A stretch of 64,000 bases of DNA from NCBI RefSeq assembly GCF_023515955.1, contig NZ_CP097322.1:6248501-6312500 (forward strand), written 5' to 3'. The position numbers were made by a program, and so were the translations under genes. Below the pieces are notes generated by a model, which made no database searches, was not told the origin of the DNA, and saw only the letters and a program-made list of their open reading frames with translations. Position 1 is the first letter of the stretch, and every line of letters starts with the position of its first letter. Shown here in pieces: positions 34,876 to 42,917 of the stretch. The DNA comes from Streptomyces sp. RerS4 (GTDB lineage Bacteria > Actinomycetota > Actinomycetes > Streptomycetales > Streptomycetaceae).

Positions 34876-35331
34876 ATGACCGGCGAAACGGTGACGAAGA
34901 CGGGCAGCCTCTCGGACCTCGACTGGCTCCTGAGCGGCCTGGTCCAGCGCGTGCCCTACACGCGCAGCGCGGTGCTGCTCACCGCCGACGGGCTCGTCAC
35001 CTGCGTCCACGGCCTCGACGCCGACAGCGCCGACCACCTGGCGGCCCTGGCCTCGGGCCTGTACTCGCTGGGGCGCAGCGCGGGAGCCCGGTTCGGGGAC
35101 GGCTCGGAGGTCCGACAGGTGGTGGTCGAACTTGACACGGCGCTCGTCTTCGTCTCGGCGGCCGGCTCGGGCACCTGCCTCGCGGTGCTGGCCGACCGGG
35201 AGGCCGACGCGGGCGTCCTCGGCTACGAGATGGGGATGCTGGTCAAGAGCGTACGGCCGTTCCTGGCGGCCCCGCCGCGCCGGCCCGCGCCCGTCGGATC
35301 CCCCGTCCCCGCCGCCGACGTGGAGCGATGA
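34876..35331 (+). CDS. cvnB: Roadblock/LC7-domain protein CvnB
   Basis: A 151-aa Roadblock/LC7-fold protein; the core from LDWLLSGLVQRVPYTRSAVLLTADGLV through VLGYEMGMLVKSVRPFL is typical. In conservons CvnB links the sensor CvnA to the GTPase CvnD and may act as an activating-protein-like partner. It follows cvnA by 46 bp and overlaps cvnC by ATGA. Confidence 0.9.
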   Translation: MTGETVTKTGSLSDLDWLLSGLVQRVPYTRSAVLLTADGLVTCVHGLDADSADHLAALASGLYSLGRSAGARFGDGSEVRQVVVELDTALVFVSAAGSGTCLAVLADREADAGVLGYEMGMLVKSVRPFLAAPPRRPAPVGSPVPAADVER

Positions 35332-35747
35332 GGGCCGCGGTGCGGGGAGCCCACGGCTTCGGGACGGCGCGCGACACGCCCTGGCTGGACGATTCGGCGG
35401 GCCGGGTGATGCGCCCGTACACCGCGAGCGGCGGGCGGACCCGTCCGGCCGTCGCCCTCGACCTGCTGTCCACGATCACCGCGACCGGCGTGCGGCCCCG
35501 CGTGCCGCTGGGCGCCGAACACACCCTGGCGCTGCGGCTGTGCGCGGGCACGGCCGCCGTGACCGTCGCCGAGCTGGCCGGACAACTGCGGCTGCCGGCG
35601 GTGGTGGTGAAGGTGCTGCTGTCCGACCTGATGGAGCACGGGGCCGTCATGGTGCGCGCGCCGCGCTTCCTGGACGGCGGATCCTTCGCCGCCGACGACC
35701 ACGACCTGCTGCGGGCGGTGCTCGATGGCCTACGCCGCCGGCTGTGA
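35328..35747 (+). CDS. cvnC: DUF742-family protein CvnC
   Basis: The 139-aa DUF742 protein has a winged-helix-like core (LPAVVVKVLLSDLMEHGAVM) near its C-terminus and a family N-terminal region (RVMRPYTASGGRTRPA). It always accompanies CvnB and CvnD. Its biochemical role is not settled. ATG 35328 overlaps cvnB by ATGA, and cvnC runs 23 bp into cvnD. Confidence 0.9.
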   Translation: MRAAVRGAHGFGTARDTPWLDDSAGRVMRPYTASGGRTRPAVALDLLSTITATGVRPRVPLGAEHTLALRLCAGTAAVTVAELAGQLRLPAVVVKVLLSDLMEHGAVMVRAPRFLDGGSFAADDHDLLRAVLDGLRRRL

Positions 35748-36345
35748 GCCCGCCCCGGACCTCCCCGCGACCCTGAAGATCCTGGTCGCGGGCGGGTTCG
35801 GCGCGGGAAAGACCACCTTCGTGGGAGCCGTCAGCGAGATCCCACCGCTCTGCACGGAGGAACTGCTCAGCGGGATGAGCGCGACCGCCGACCGGTTGGA
35901 CGGCGTGGAGCGCAAGACGTCCACGACCGTCGCGCTCGACTTCGGCCGGCTCACCCTGGACGAACGGCACGTGTTGTACCTGTTCGGCACGCCCGGCCAG
36001 CAGCGCTTCTGGTTCCTCTGGGAGGAACTGTGCGCGGGCGCGCTCGGCGCCGTCGTCCTGGCCGACACCCGCCGGCTCGCCGACTGCTTCCCGGCCGTCG
36101 ACTTCTTCGAGCGGCGCGGCATCGGATTCGTCGTCGCCGTCAACGAGTTCGACGGCGGTCACCGCTACACGGTCGAGGAGGTCCGCGACGCGGTGGGCCT
36201 CGCCCCGCAGGTGCCCGTCGTACGGTGCGACGCGCGGCTGACGGGGTCCGGTACGGCCACCCTGGCCACCCTCGTCCACCACCTGCTCACCACGGCCGGT
36301 CGGGCCGGCCGCACCACTCACACGGATCCGGGGGAACCGCCATGA
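35725..36345 (+). CDS. cvnD: Small GTPase CvnD
   Basis: A 206-aa Ras-like GTPase of the conservon type: P-loop in VAGGFGAGKTTFVG, the switch region with VERKTSTTVALDFG, the switch II-like LFGTPGQQRFWFLW (no DxxG, as usual for this family), and the specificity NEFDGG in place of NKxD. It is the output switch of the cvnABCD unit. ATG 35725 lies inside cvnC (23-bp overlap), so translation is coupled; the stop overlaps the GAF gene by ATGA. Confidence 0.92.
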   Translation: MAYAAGCEPAPDLPATLKILVAGGFGAGKTTFVGAVSEIPPLCTEELLSGMSATADRLDGVERKTSTTVALDFGRLTLDERHVLYLFGTPGQQRFWFLWEELCAGALGAVVLADTRRLADCFPAVDFFERRGIGFVVAVNEFDGGHRYTVEEVRDAVGLAPQVPVVRCDARLTGSGTATLATLVHHLLTTAGRAGRTTHTDPGEPP

Positions 36346-36887
36346 CCTACTACGAATCGACCGGCCACCTGCTCCTGACCCCGGTGGACCGCGAGGCCCC
36401 GGCGCGCGCCGTGCGCCTGCGCGAACTCGGCCTGGGCGAACGGCCCGAGCCGGAACTCGACGCCTTCGCGCGGCAGGTCGCGCACACCCTCGACGCGCCG
36501 CACGCCGGGGTCAACTTCGTCGGCGAGGAACGGCAGTTCTTCGCCGGCCTGCACCACGGCCCGCAGGCCCCGGCGAGCGGCTACCCGGCGCGCGTCCTGG
36601 CCCGCGACCACGGCTACTGCCCGCACGTGGTGGTGCGGCGCAGGGCGCTGGTGCTGGAGGACGTACGGGACTTCGCGCGCTTCGCGGGCAACGCCGTCGT
36701 GGACGAGAGCGGAGTGCGCTCCTACCTCGGCGCGCCCCTGATCGACCGGCGCGGCATCGTCCTGGGCACGGTGTGCGCGGTGGACGGCGTGCCGAGGCGG
36801 TGGGGGACGGCGGGCCTGACGACGGTGAAGGCGCTGGCGGCGGACCTGGTGGAGCTGATCCACGCCCGCGAGGACCCGCGCGGCTGA
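36342..36887 (+). CDS. GAF-domain protein downstream of the conservon
   Basis: This 181-aa single GAF domain (about residues 45-175) has the fold-typical FVGEERQFFAGL, a conserved Cys-His pair in DHGYCPHVV and YLGAPLIDRRGIVLGTVCAVD. GAF domains bind small ligands or cofactors. It overlaps cvnD by ATGA, so it is part of the same operon, where other conservons carry a cytochrome P450; it may be the ligand sensor that the shortened CvnA lacks. That role is inference. Confidence 0.85.
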   Translation: MTYYESTGHLLLTPVDREAPARAVRLRELGLGERPEPELDAFARQVAHTLDAPHAGVNFVGEERQFFAGLHHGPQAPASGYPARVLARDHGYCPHVVVRRRALVLEDVRDFARFAGNAVVDESGVRSYLGAPLIDRRGIVLGTVCAVDGVPRRWGTAGLTTVKALAADLVELIHAREDPRG

Positions 36888-36957
36888 CGAGAGCGGGGCC
36901 GTTGCCGTGATCCGGGCCGTCGTCGGTGGTGGGGGCCACGGTTCGGGAGAAGGGGTT

Positions 36958-37854
36958 TCACGGCAGGAAGGCGGTGATCCGCCGGCGCAGCGAGGCCGGG
37001 TCCAGGCCGTGGGCGGCGACGTGCTCCTCGATGGTGCCGTAGCGGCGCAGCTCGGCCTTGCCGACGCCCAGCCCCAGCACCCGGTGCGGGACGTCGATGA
37101 GGGCCTCGGCGGCGGCCGGCGTGGAGGTGCCCGCCAGGTACGGCTCGACCAACACCACCGCCGCTCCGGCGCGCCCGGCGGCGGTGCGCAGGGCCGCGTC
37201 GTCGAAGGGGCGCACGGTGGCGGCGTAGAGCACCGTGACGTCGAGGCCCTCGGTCGCGGCGAGGACGTTGTCGAGCATCGGCCCGACGGCGACGACGACG
37301 CCCGCGCCGCCCTCCCGTACGGTCTGGAAGCGCAGGTCACCCAGGGGCCGCGGGGCGCTGTTCGACTGCTCCGAGAGCCGGACGTAGACCCGGTCGTCCC
37401 CGGCGGCGTAGGCGTGGCGCAGCAGTGCCTCGGCCTCGTCCGGGTGGCCCGGCACGTGGACCGTCCAGCCGTCGAGGGTGTCCAGCAGGGCCACGTCACC
37501 CGGCGCCATGTGCGTGTACCCGCCGGCCGGCCAGTCGAAGCTGGCGCTCGCGCTGACCAGGACCCCGCCCGTGTCCTGGTGCCCGAAGTCCAGCTTGACC
37601 TGCTCGAACGGCCGCTCGACCAGGAAGCTGGCGAACGTGTGCACGACCGGCCGCAGCCCCGTGAGGGCCAGCCCGCCGCCGACGCCGACGAGCAGCTGCT
37701 CGCGGATCCCGACGTTGATCACCCGGTCCGGATGGCGCTCCCGGGCGGGGCGGAACCCGTCCATGGTGATCTCCGCCAGCACCACCGCCAGCCGGGGGTC
37801 CTCGTCGAGCACGCTCGACGTGACCGAAACGAAGCGCTCCCTCATGGTGTCCAT
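36958..37854 (-). CDS. Transketolase C-terminal subunit
   Basis: The 298-aa protein contains the transketolase pyrimidine-binding domain (VAVVLAEITMDGF, INVGIREQLLVGVGGGLALTG with the cofactor-activating Glu) and the C-terminal transketolase domain. It is the second half of a split transketolase; the first half is encoded immediately upstream (13-bp gap). Together they should form a thiamine-diphosphate enzyme moving two-carbon units between sugar phosphates, or a specialised ketose-forming enzyme. The start is ATG 37854, with ATG 37845 as an alternative. Confidence 0.88.
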   Translation of the reverse strand: MDTMRERFVSVTSSVLDEDPRLAVVLAEITMDGFRPARERHPDRVINVGIREQLLVGVGGGLALTGLRPVVHTFASFLVERPFEQVKLDFGHQDTGGVLVSASASFDWPAGGYTHMAPGDVALLDTLDGWTVHVPGHPDEAEALLRHAYAAGDDRVYVRLSEQSNSAPRPLGDLRFQTVREGGAGVVVAVGPMLDNVLAATEGLDVTVLYAATVRPFDDAALRTAAGRAGAAVVLVEPYLAGTSTPAAAEALIDVPHRVLGLGVGKAELRRYGTIEEHVAAHGLDPASLRRRITAFLP

Positions 37855-37867
37855 GACGACTTCCCCC

Positions 37868-38569
37868 TCAGTACTTCTTCTCGACGCGGGCGACGACGGC
37901 GTGCGGCCGGCCCGGATGCGGTGCGGTGAAGGCGGCGTGCAGCGCCGCGTGGTCCCGGCCGTCGACCGTGAGCGCCGACCAGCCCGCCGCTTCGAAGCGG
38001 GACGCGATGCCGCCCGGCCAGCCGTGGGTGGCGGAATCGTTGTCGATCACCACCGTGTGCAGGCGCTCCAGCCCGGCGGAACCGGCGTAGGCGAGGGCCT
38101 CGTGGTTGCTTCCCTCGTCGAGCTCCGCGTCGCCGATTAACGCCCACACGGCCGGGTCGTCCAGCCCCTGGGCGCGCAGCCCGAGCGCGCTGCCGACCGC
38201 CAAGGGCAGGCCGTGCCCGAGGGAGCCGCTGCCGATCTCCACCCCGGGGATCAGGGTGCGGTCGGGGTGGTGGCCGAGGGGGGAGTCGTAGGAACCGAAG
38301 CCGGGGAGCCAGTCGACGGGGAAGAACCCCTTCGCGGCGAGGACGGCGTAGTAGGCCATCGGCCCGTGCCCCTTGGACAGCAGGAACCGGTCCCGCCCGG
38401 GATCCCGCGCGCTGTCGGGCCCGACCCGCAGTACCCGGTCGTACAGCACCCACAGCACGTCGAGCGTGGAGGTCGCGGCGGGTCCGTGCTTCTCGGCGCC
38501 TGTCATGAGGGCGATGAGCCGCCCCAGATCCTCGTAGCGGAACCCGGTGTCCGCGGTTGCCTGTGTCAT
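37868..38569 (-). CDS. Transketolase N-terminal subunit
   Basis: The 233-aa protein is the thiamine-diphosphate-binding half: LLSKGHGPMAYYAVLA, GSGSLGHGLPLAVGSALG and the cofactor-binding GDAELDEGSNHEALAYA with a late IDNDSATHG (ND of the GDG...N motif). It forms an operon with the C-terminal subunit. Split transketolases of this kind are usually secondary copies beside a full-length tkt gene elsewhere. ATG 38569 is preceded by GGTGG four bases upstream. The tRNA-Pro gene lies 159 bp away in the opposite direction. Confidence 0.88.
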   Translation of the reverse strand: MTQATADTGFRYEDLGRLIALMTGAEKHGPAATSTLDVLWVLYDRVLRVGPDSARDPGRDRFLLSKGHGPMAYYAVLAAKGFFPVDWLPGFGSYDSPLGHHPDRTLIPGVEIGSGSLGHGLPLAVGSALGLRAQGLDDPAVWALIGDAELDEGSNHEALAYAGSAGLERLHTVVIDNDSATHGWPGGIASRFEAAGWSALTVDGRDHAALHAAFTAPHPGRPHAVVARVEKKY

Positions 38570-38727
38570 GCATCCACCATGTGACCTCAACCGCGCTTGA
38601 GGTCAAGCGTCGCCCGCTCCGTCCGTCAGATCCGGCCGTCCCGCGAAAGGCGCGCGCGACCACCCCCGGAAGTGCGGTATTGTTCTTCTGCGCGCTCAGC
38701 CAGGGGAAACCCCAGGTCAGCGCGCAT

Positions 38728-38801
<74 letters not shown>

Positions 38802-38818
38802 CTCGTGAGAGTCGTAGA

Positions 38819-38865
38819 TCAAGGGGCCGTTTCAGAGCAATCTGAAACGGCCCCTTGATTTTTTT
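38819..38865 (+). terminator. Strong intrinsic terminator after tRNA-Pro
   Basis: An 18-bp perfect stem (38819-38836 with 38841-38858) around a GCAA loop is followed by seven T residues (38859-38865). This is a textbook rho-independent terminator for the tRNA transcript and marks where foreign sequence could begin. Confidence 0.95.
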
Positions 38866-38885
38866 GGGCACACAGACACAGGCGG

Positions 38886-39140
38886 TCATCGATCGACCTC
38901 GGGGAGCCTGGTACTGCGCACCACCTTGTCCTCACCCGCGCTGGCCAGGAACCGGCCGTCCGGATAGAACGCCGGCGTGTTCACGGCGCGGTTGTGCCGG
39001 AGGTTGAGCAGCGCCTGGCCGGTGTCGGCCCGCCACACGCATACGGTGCCGTCCTTGCCGGCGGTGGCGATCATGCTGCTGTCGGAGCTGAAGGTCACTG
39101 CCCTCAGACCACCTCTGTGCTCGACGTGGAAGAGCGGGGA
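38886..39140 (-). pseudogene. WD40-repeat protein, C-terminal remnant
   Basis: Read on the minus strand, residues from about HVEHRGGLRAVTFSSDSS onwards make two WD40 blades (GKDGTVCVWRADTGQALL and the blade ending GEDKVVRSTRLPEVDR) and then stop at 38886. Upstream of about 39140 the frame stays open but no longer resembles WD40 sequence. A full actinobacterial WD40 protein has seven or more blades and usually an N-terminal effector or signalling domain, so most of the gene is missing. It abuts, tail outward, a second broken gene on the other strand. Confidence 0.7.
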
Positions 39141-39146
39141 CCATGT

Positions 39147-39347
39147 CTCCGTCTCACGTTCGAGTCGGTCATGCATGCCGTGCGGGCCGTGGCCCGTGGC
39201 GTGGCCGCGCAAGTCGAGGACTTCGTGCACCAGCCGGACGCCCTCGTTGTGGAGTTCGGCGTCGAGCTGAGTGCCCAGGCAGGGGCGATCATCACTGCAG
39301 CTGGAGCCTCGGCTCAGCTGAAAGTCAGCCTGACATGGAACAAGTAG
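39147..39347 (+). pseudogene. Trypco1/CU044_2847-family protein, C-terminal remnant
   Basis: From about 39147 the plus strand reads LRLTFESVMHAVRAVA, then VVEFGVELSAQAGAIIT and finally LKVSLTWNK before the stop; the EFGVxLSAxAGA block with an LxVxLTW ending is the hallmark of CU044_2847 proteins, known as trypsin-co-occurring domain 1. Only the last 66 residues or so remain; the N-terminal half and start are missing at the junction with the WD40 remnant. Intact relatives occur with trypsin-like proteases and effector-associated domains in biological conflict systems. Confidence 0.65.
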
Positions 39348-39413
39348 TGCCGGTAGGTCACCGCAGACGTCGACTCTCTCGGCCGGCCGCCTGTAGGTGG
39401 GACTCAATGGAAT

Positions 39414-39456
39414 GTGGCGCGGCTTGATAGCGCACTTGACTGGGGGTCAAGGGGTC
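39414..39456 (+). repeat. Partial duplicate of tRNA-Pro(GGG), putative attachment-site remnant
   Basis: These 43 bp repeat tRNA-Pro positions 38734-38776 with two mismatches, and the last 29 bp (39428-39456 against 38748-38776) are identical. The copy spans the D-arm, anticodon arm and variable region but lacks the acceptor and T-arm, so it is not a functional tRNA. Offset from the intact gene is exactly 680 bp. Direct repeats of tRNA segments flank integrated elements; no integrase gene remains. Confidence 0.75.
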
Positions 39457-39576
39457 AGAGCGGCCTTTCGTGCGTCCGGAGCCATGGTGCCCCCCGCCCT
39501 GCTCGCCCGCGCCGTATGCCCGACCGGCCGGATCTCGCCGGGCGTCGGCCGCTCGACTCGTCTCTCGGGGGACGCG

Positions 39577-40257
39577 TTACGCCAGGAGCCGGCGCCAGCG
39601 GTCGGCCGACTCCTTCATGTCCAGGGTGACCCGTTCCAGGAACGCACCCGCCCTGGCCAGCCGCCGGCCCACGGGGCTGTCGAGCCCGACCGTCTCCGTC
39701 GCCGCCATCGCGGCGCGCGCCGTCTCAAGCGTCTGCCGCGCGCTGATCACGACCGAGTGGTACCAGGCGTCGTCGTCGACCACGTAGATGTCGCGACGCC
39801 GCTGCGGATCGCGCTCGCGCCGGACGTAACCATGCTCGACCAGGAAATTCACGGACACGGAGACGGAGGCCGGGCTGACGTTCAGTCTGCGGGCCAGCTC
39901 GGCCGCGGTGCGCCTGCCGTCTTCGGACATCAACAGGTCGACGTGCACGCGCGCTGTCATCCTCGGCAGCCCCGTTCTGACCGCCAGCTCGATGATCTCC
40001 TCTTGTTCCTCCATCGTGCCGTCCGGCGGCCTTGCCACGTGTGGGGGTGCTGGCGTGCCACGTCGCGCACGCCGGACCGTGGCCTGGTGCGCCGCCTGGG
40101 GGAAGTAGCCGCCGGGCCCGCCATTGCGTCCGATCTCGCGGCTGATCGTCGAGGTCGGCCGATCGAGCCGCCTGGCGATCTCGGCGTAGGAGAGCCCGTT
40201 GGCGAGTCCGGCCGCGATGCGTTGGCGGTCCTGCTGGGTCAATCGTCCTCCTGGCAT
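39577..40257 (-). CDS. GbsR/MarR-type regulator with an N-terminal HTH_38 (IS30-like) domain
   Basis: The 226-aa protein begins with an IS30-type helix-turn-helix (LTQQDRQRIAAGLANGLSYAEIARRLDRPTSTISREI) and continues into a MarR/GbsR winged helix (RTAAELARRLNVSPASVSVSVNFL and a YVRRERDPQRRRDIY wing). It is divergent from the P450 gene and probably represses it. ATG 40257 (MPGGRLT) is chosen because related proteins start there; TTG 40242, placed just after a perfect AGGAGG, and ATG 40287 are alternatives. Confidence 0.85.
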   Translation of the reverse strand: MPGGRLTQQDRQRIAAGLANGLSYAEIARRLDRPTSTISREIGRNGGPGGYFPQAAHQATVRRARRGTPAPPHVARPPDGTMEEQEEIIELAVRTGLPRMTARVHVDLLMSEDGRRTAAELARRLNVSPASVSVSVNFLVEHGYVRRERDPQRRRDIYVVDDDAWYHSVVISARQTLETARAAMAATETVGLDSPVGRRLARAGAFLERVTLDMKESADRWRRLLA

Positions 40258-40283
40258 GTCGTCAGTATTGCCTTCGAATCCAT

Positions 40284-40325
40284 TCATTGCAACGCGTCAT
40301 TGCATTCGGGCTCAGCGTCATTGCA
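40284..40325. promoter_or_regulatory. Three TCATTGCA direct repeats, candidate operator
   Basis: TCATTGCA occurs at 40284-40291, 40297-40304 and 40318-40325 in an unusually AT-rich 183-bp divergent region between the regulator and the P450 gene; start-to-start spacings are 13 and 21 bp. ATGCATTT and TGATTGCG variants follow downstream. They are good candidates for binding of the adjacent regulator. Confidence 0.5.
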
Positions 40326-40440
40326 TCAATTTTGCGCCATCTACCTGCTCAAATGCATTTCGTGTGATTGCGTCGATTCTGAACGCAACGTAGCTTTCGA
40401 CATGTGTCAAACACGTCATATCGCGAGACGAGGCATGGTC

Positions 40441-41643
40441 ATGAGTAAATCACTCCACACCGTCACGACGTTGCCGACGGCGCGTCAGTCCGGCTGCCCC
40501 TTCGATCCGCCCGCCGAGCTGATCGACGCCCGCCGGCACGGCCCCATCAGCCGCTTCACCCACCCCGGCGGAAGGCCCGGCCTGCTGATCACCGGATACG
40601 ACCTGGTCAGGTCGGTCCTGGCCGACCCGCGGTTCAGCTCGCGCAAGGAACTCCTGAACGTGGGCGACTTCGAGGTTCCTCCGGCGCCGCCCGGCGAGTT
40701 CCTCCTCATGGACGAGCCGCAGCACGGGCGCTATCGCAAGCCGCTGGTGGGCAAGTTCACGGTGCGGCGGATGCGCCTGCTCACCGAGCGTATCGAGCAG
40801 ATCACCGCTGACTGCCTGGACGCCATGGAGAAGGCCGGGCCGCCGGCCGACCTGGTGACTGCGTTCGCCAAGCCCATTTCCACCATCGTCATCTGTGAGC
40901 TGCTGGGGGTGCCGTACGAGGACCGGGGCTCCTTCCAGGAACAGATCGACACGTTCATGGGAGGGGAGGCCGGCGACGAGGAACTGATAGCGGCCTACAC
41001 CGCGACCCAGGAGTACCTCGCGGAGCTGGTGGCCGCCAAACGAGCGAATCCCACCGACGACGTGCTCAGCGAACTCACCGACAGCGATCTGACCGATGAG
41101 GAGCTGAAGGGCATCAGTTTGATCCTGCTGGCCGCCGGGTTCGACACCACCGCGAACATGCTGTCCCTCGGCACCTTCGCGCTGTTGCGGAACCCGGCGC
41201 AACTGGCCGCGCTGCGCGCCGACCCCGCCCTCACCGACGGGGCCGTGGAGGAGCTGCTGCGGTATCTGAGCGTCGCGAAGACCTTCATGAGGACGGCCCT
41301 TGAGGACGTCGAGCTGGGCGGCCACACCATCGAGGCCGGCACGACGGTCGTCCTGTCGTACAACACCGCCAACCGCGACCCCGAGCGCTTCGCCGACCCC
41401 CACGCGCTCGACCTCCGGCGGCAGGACACCAGCGGTCACCTGGCCTTCGGCCACGGCATCCACCAGTGTCTGGGCGGGCAGTTGGCTCGCGTCGAGATGC
41501 GGGTCGCGTTCCGCGCACTGGTCGACCGGTTCCCCACGCTGCGCCTGGCCGTGCCGGCCGAGGAAGTCGGCCTGCGCCCGGAGACCGCGGACATCTACGG
41601 TGTGAAGAGCCTCCCGGTCACCTGGGACGAGCCGCTCAGGTGA
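40441..41643 (+). CDS. Cytochrome P450
   Basis: This 400-aa soluble bacterial P450 (CYP105/107-like) has the I-helix oxygen-activation motif in LLAAGFDTTANM, the K-helix ExxR in EELLRYL, and the haem-binding loop LAFGHGIHQCLGGQLAR with the thiolate Cys. No ferredoxin gene adjoins it. The substrate is unknown. ATG 40441 is chosen because GAGG lies seven bases upstream; ATG 40435 is too close to that site. It is transcribed divergently from the regulator at 39577-40257, which probably controls it. Confidence 0.92.
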   Translation: MSKSLHTVTTLPTARQSGCPFDPPAELIDARRHGPISRFTHPGGRPGLLITGYDLVRSVLADPRFSSRKELLNVGDFEVPPAPPGEFLLMDEPQHGRYRKPLVGKFTVRRMRLLTERIEQITADCLDAMEKAGPPADLVTAFAKPISTIVICELLGVPYEDRGSFQEQIDTFMGGEAGDEELIAAYTATQEYLAELVAAKRANPTDDVLSELTDSDLTDEELKGISLILLAAGFDTTANMLSLGTFALLRNPAQLAALRADPALTDGAVEELLRYLSVAKTFMRTALEDVELGGHTIEAGTTVVLSYNTANRDPERFADPHALDLRRQDTSGHLAFGHGIHQCLGGQLARVEMRVAFRALVDRFPTLRLAVPAEEVGLRPETADIYGVKSLPVTWDEPLR

Positions 41644-41705
41644 CGGCCGAGGCACCTTGCCGGCCTCGCCGACCAGGGGCCGGCGGGACCAGCGCCGGAC
41701 ACCCC

Positions 41706-42917
41706 CTAGTCGCGGCCGCCCAGGAAGTGGAACGTGGGGTGTGGGTGCATGAGGAAGTCGTGGTGCGAGATGTTCCAGGCGTAGGCGCCGGCCAGGGCGA
41801 AGGCCACGCGGTCGCCCGCGCGCAGACCGGGGGCCGGGACCTGGCGGGCCAGGAGGTCCTTCGGGGTGCAGAGCTGGCCGGTGAGGTTGGTCCGCGGCCG
41901 GTTCGTGGACGGGCGGGGCCACGGGTGGGGCCAGGCCTCCACCGGGAGGACGGAGCAGGGCTGGTCGTGGCCCTTGGTGGCCGGGGTGCGCAGGTGGTGG
42001 GTGCCGCCGCGGACGACCGCGAAGGCCTCGCCGTGGCTGTCCTTCACGTCCAGGACCTCGGTGGCGTACCAGCCGCAGTACGCGGTCAGGGCCCGGCCCG
42101 GTTCGATCCGCACGGTCAGGTCGGGGTGCCCGGCCGTCAGGCGCGCCAGGCCGGCGCCGTACACCGCCCAGTCGAAGCGGCTCTCGGGGTTCGCGTAGTC
42201 GACGTTCATGCCGCCGCCCACGTTGACCTCGGCGAGGCGGACGCGGTGGCGGGCGGCGAGGTCGGTGGACCAGGTGATGATCGATTCCGCCGCCGTCAGC
42301 AGGTCGGGCGCCTCCAGGCCGCTGGCCAGGTGGGCGTGCACGCCGCGCAGTTCGAGCTGCGGATACCGGCCGTCGCCGAGGATCCGCACCGCGGTGTCCG
42401 CGTCCGCCGGGTCGAGGCCGAACGGGGTCGGGCGGCCGCCCATCGCCAGTGAGCTGCCCGCCAGCGAGGCGTTCGAGAGGGGCAGGTTGAAGCGCAGCAG
42501 GACGGAGACACGCGTCTCGGGGGTGATCCGGGCCGCCAGGGTTCCCAGCATGTGCAGGTCGTGGACGCTCTCCACGTGGAAGCGGGAGACCCCCTGTTCG
42601 AGGGCCGCGGCCAGCTCGGCCGCGGTCTTGCCGGGGCCGCCGAAGGCCAACGGCCGGCCCGGTACGGCCTTGCCGACGTGGGCGAGTTCCCCGCCCGAGG
42701 AGACCTCGTATCCGTCGACGTACGGGCCGAGCGCGGCCAGGATCTCCGCCTCGGGGTTGGCCTTGGCCGCGTAGTACAGCTCGACGTTCGCCGGCAGGGC
42801 CGCCCGAACCGACGCCGCGTGCTCGCGCAGGGCGGCCAGGTCGTAGACGTAGGCCGGGAGTTCGGCCGAGTCCAGGGACAGGATCCGCTCGGTCACCGAT
42901 GCGGTGGGTGCGGTCAT
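41706..42917 (-). CDS. Type III PLP-dependent decarboxylase, PvsE-like
   Basis: The 403-aa alanine-racemase-fold decarboxylase of the ornithine/diaminopimelate family has the Schiff-base lysine K52 in YYAAKANPE, HLASGLE and VNVGGGMNVDY for phosphate binding, IEPGRALTAYCGWY, and a C-terminal GQLCTPKDLL where the family's GPTCDSxD-type cysteine motif belongs. In the vibrioferrin pathway the equivalent PvsE makes ethanolamine units by decarboxylating a serine moiety. It is last in a fully overlapping five-gene operon (ATGA with the gene before it). The stop TAG lies in a GACACCCCCTAG string shared with the palindromic element at 2518-2688. Confidence 0.85.
   Translation of the reverse strand: MTAPTASVTERILSLDSAELPAYVYDLAALREHAASVRAALPANVELYYAAKANPEAEILAALGPYVDGYEVSSGGELAHVGKAVPGRPLAFGGPGKTAAELAAALEQGVSRFHVESVHDLHMLGTLAARITPETRVSVLLRFNLPLSNASLAGSSLAMGGRPTPFGLDPADADTAVRILGDGRYPQLELRGVHAHLASGLEAPDLLTAAESIITWSTDLAARHRVRLAEVNVGGGMNVDYANPESRFDWAVYGAGLARLTAGHPDLTVRIEPGRALTAYCGWYATEVLDVKDSHGEAFAVVRGGTHHLRTPATKGHDQPCSVLPVEAWPHPWPRPSTNRPRTNLTGQLCTPKDLLARQVPAPGLRAGDRVAFALAGAYAWNISHHDFLMHPHPTFHFLGGRD

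Noticed and set aside
39414..39456. Second tRNA-Pro gene
   Set aside because: Acceptor stem and T-arm are missing, so it cannot fold as a tRNA; reported as a partial duplicate instead.
39397..40440. N-terminal extension of the P450 frame by about 348 codons
   Set aside because: It crosses the divergent regulator and the tRNA fragment; the ATG at 40441 has the ribosome-binding site and starts the P450 fold.
41640..41705. Terminator between the P450 and decarboxylase genes
   Set aside because: Only short, interrupted complementary runs (for example CGAGGC with GCCTCG) are present; not convincing as a bidirectional terminator.
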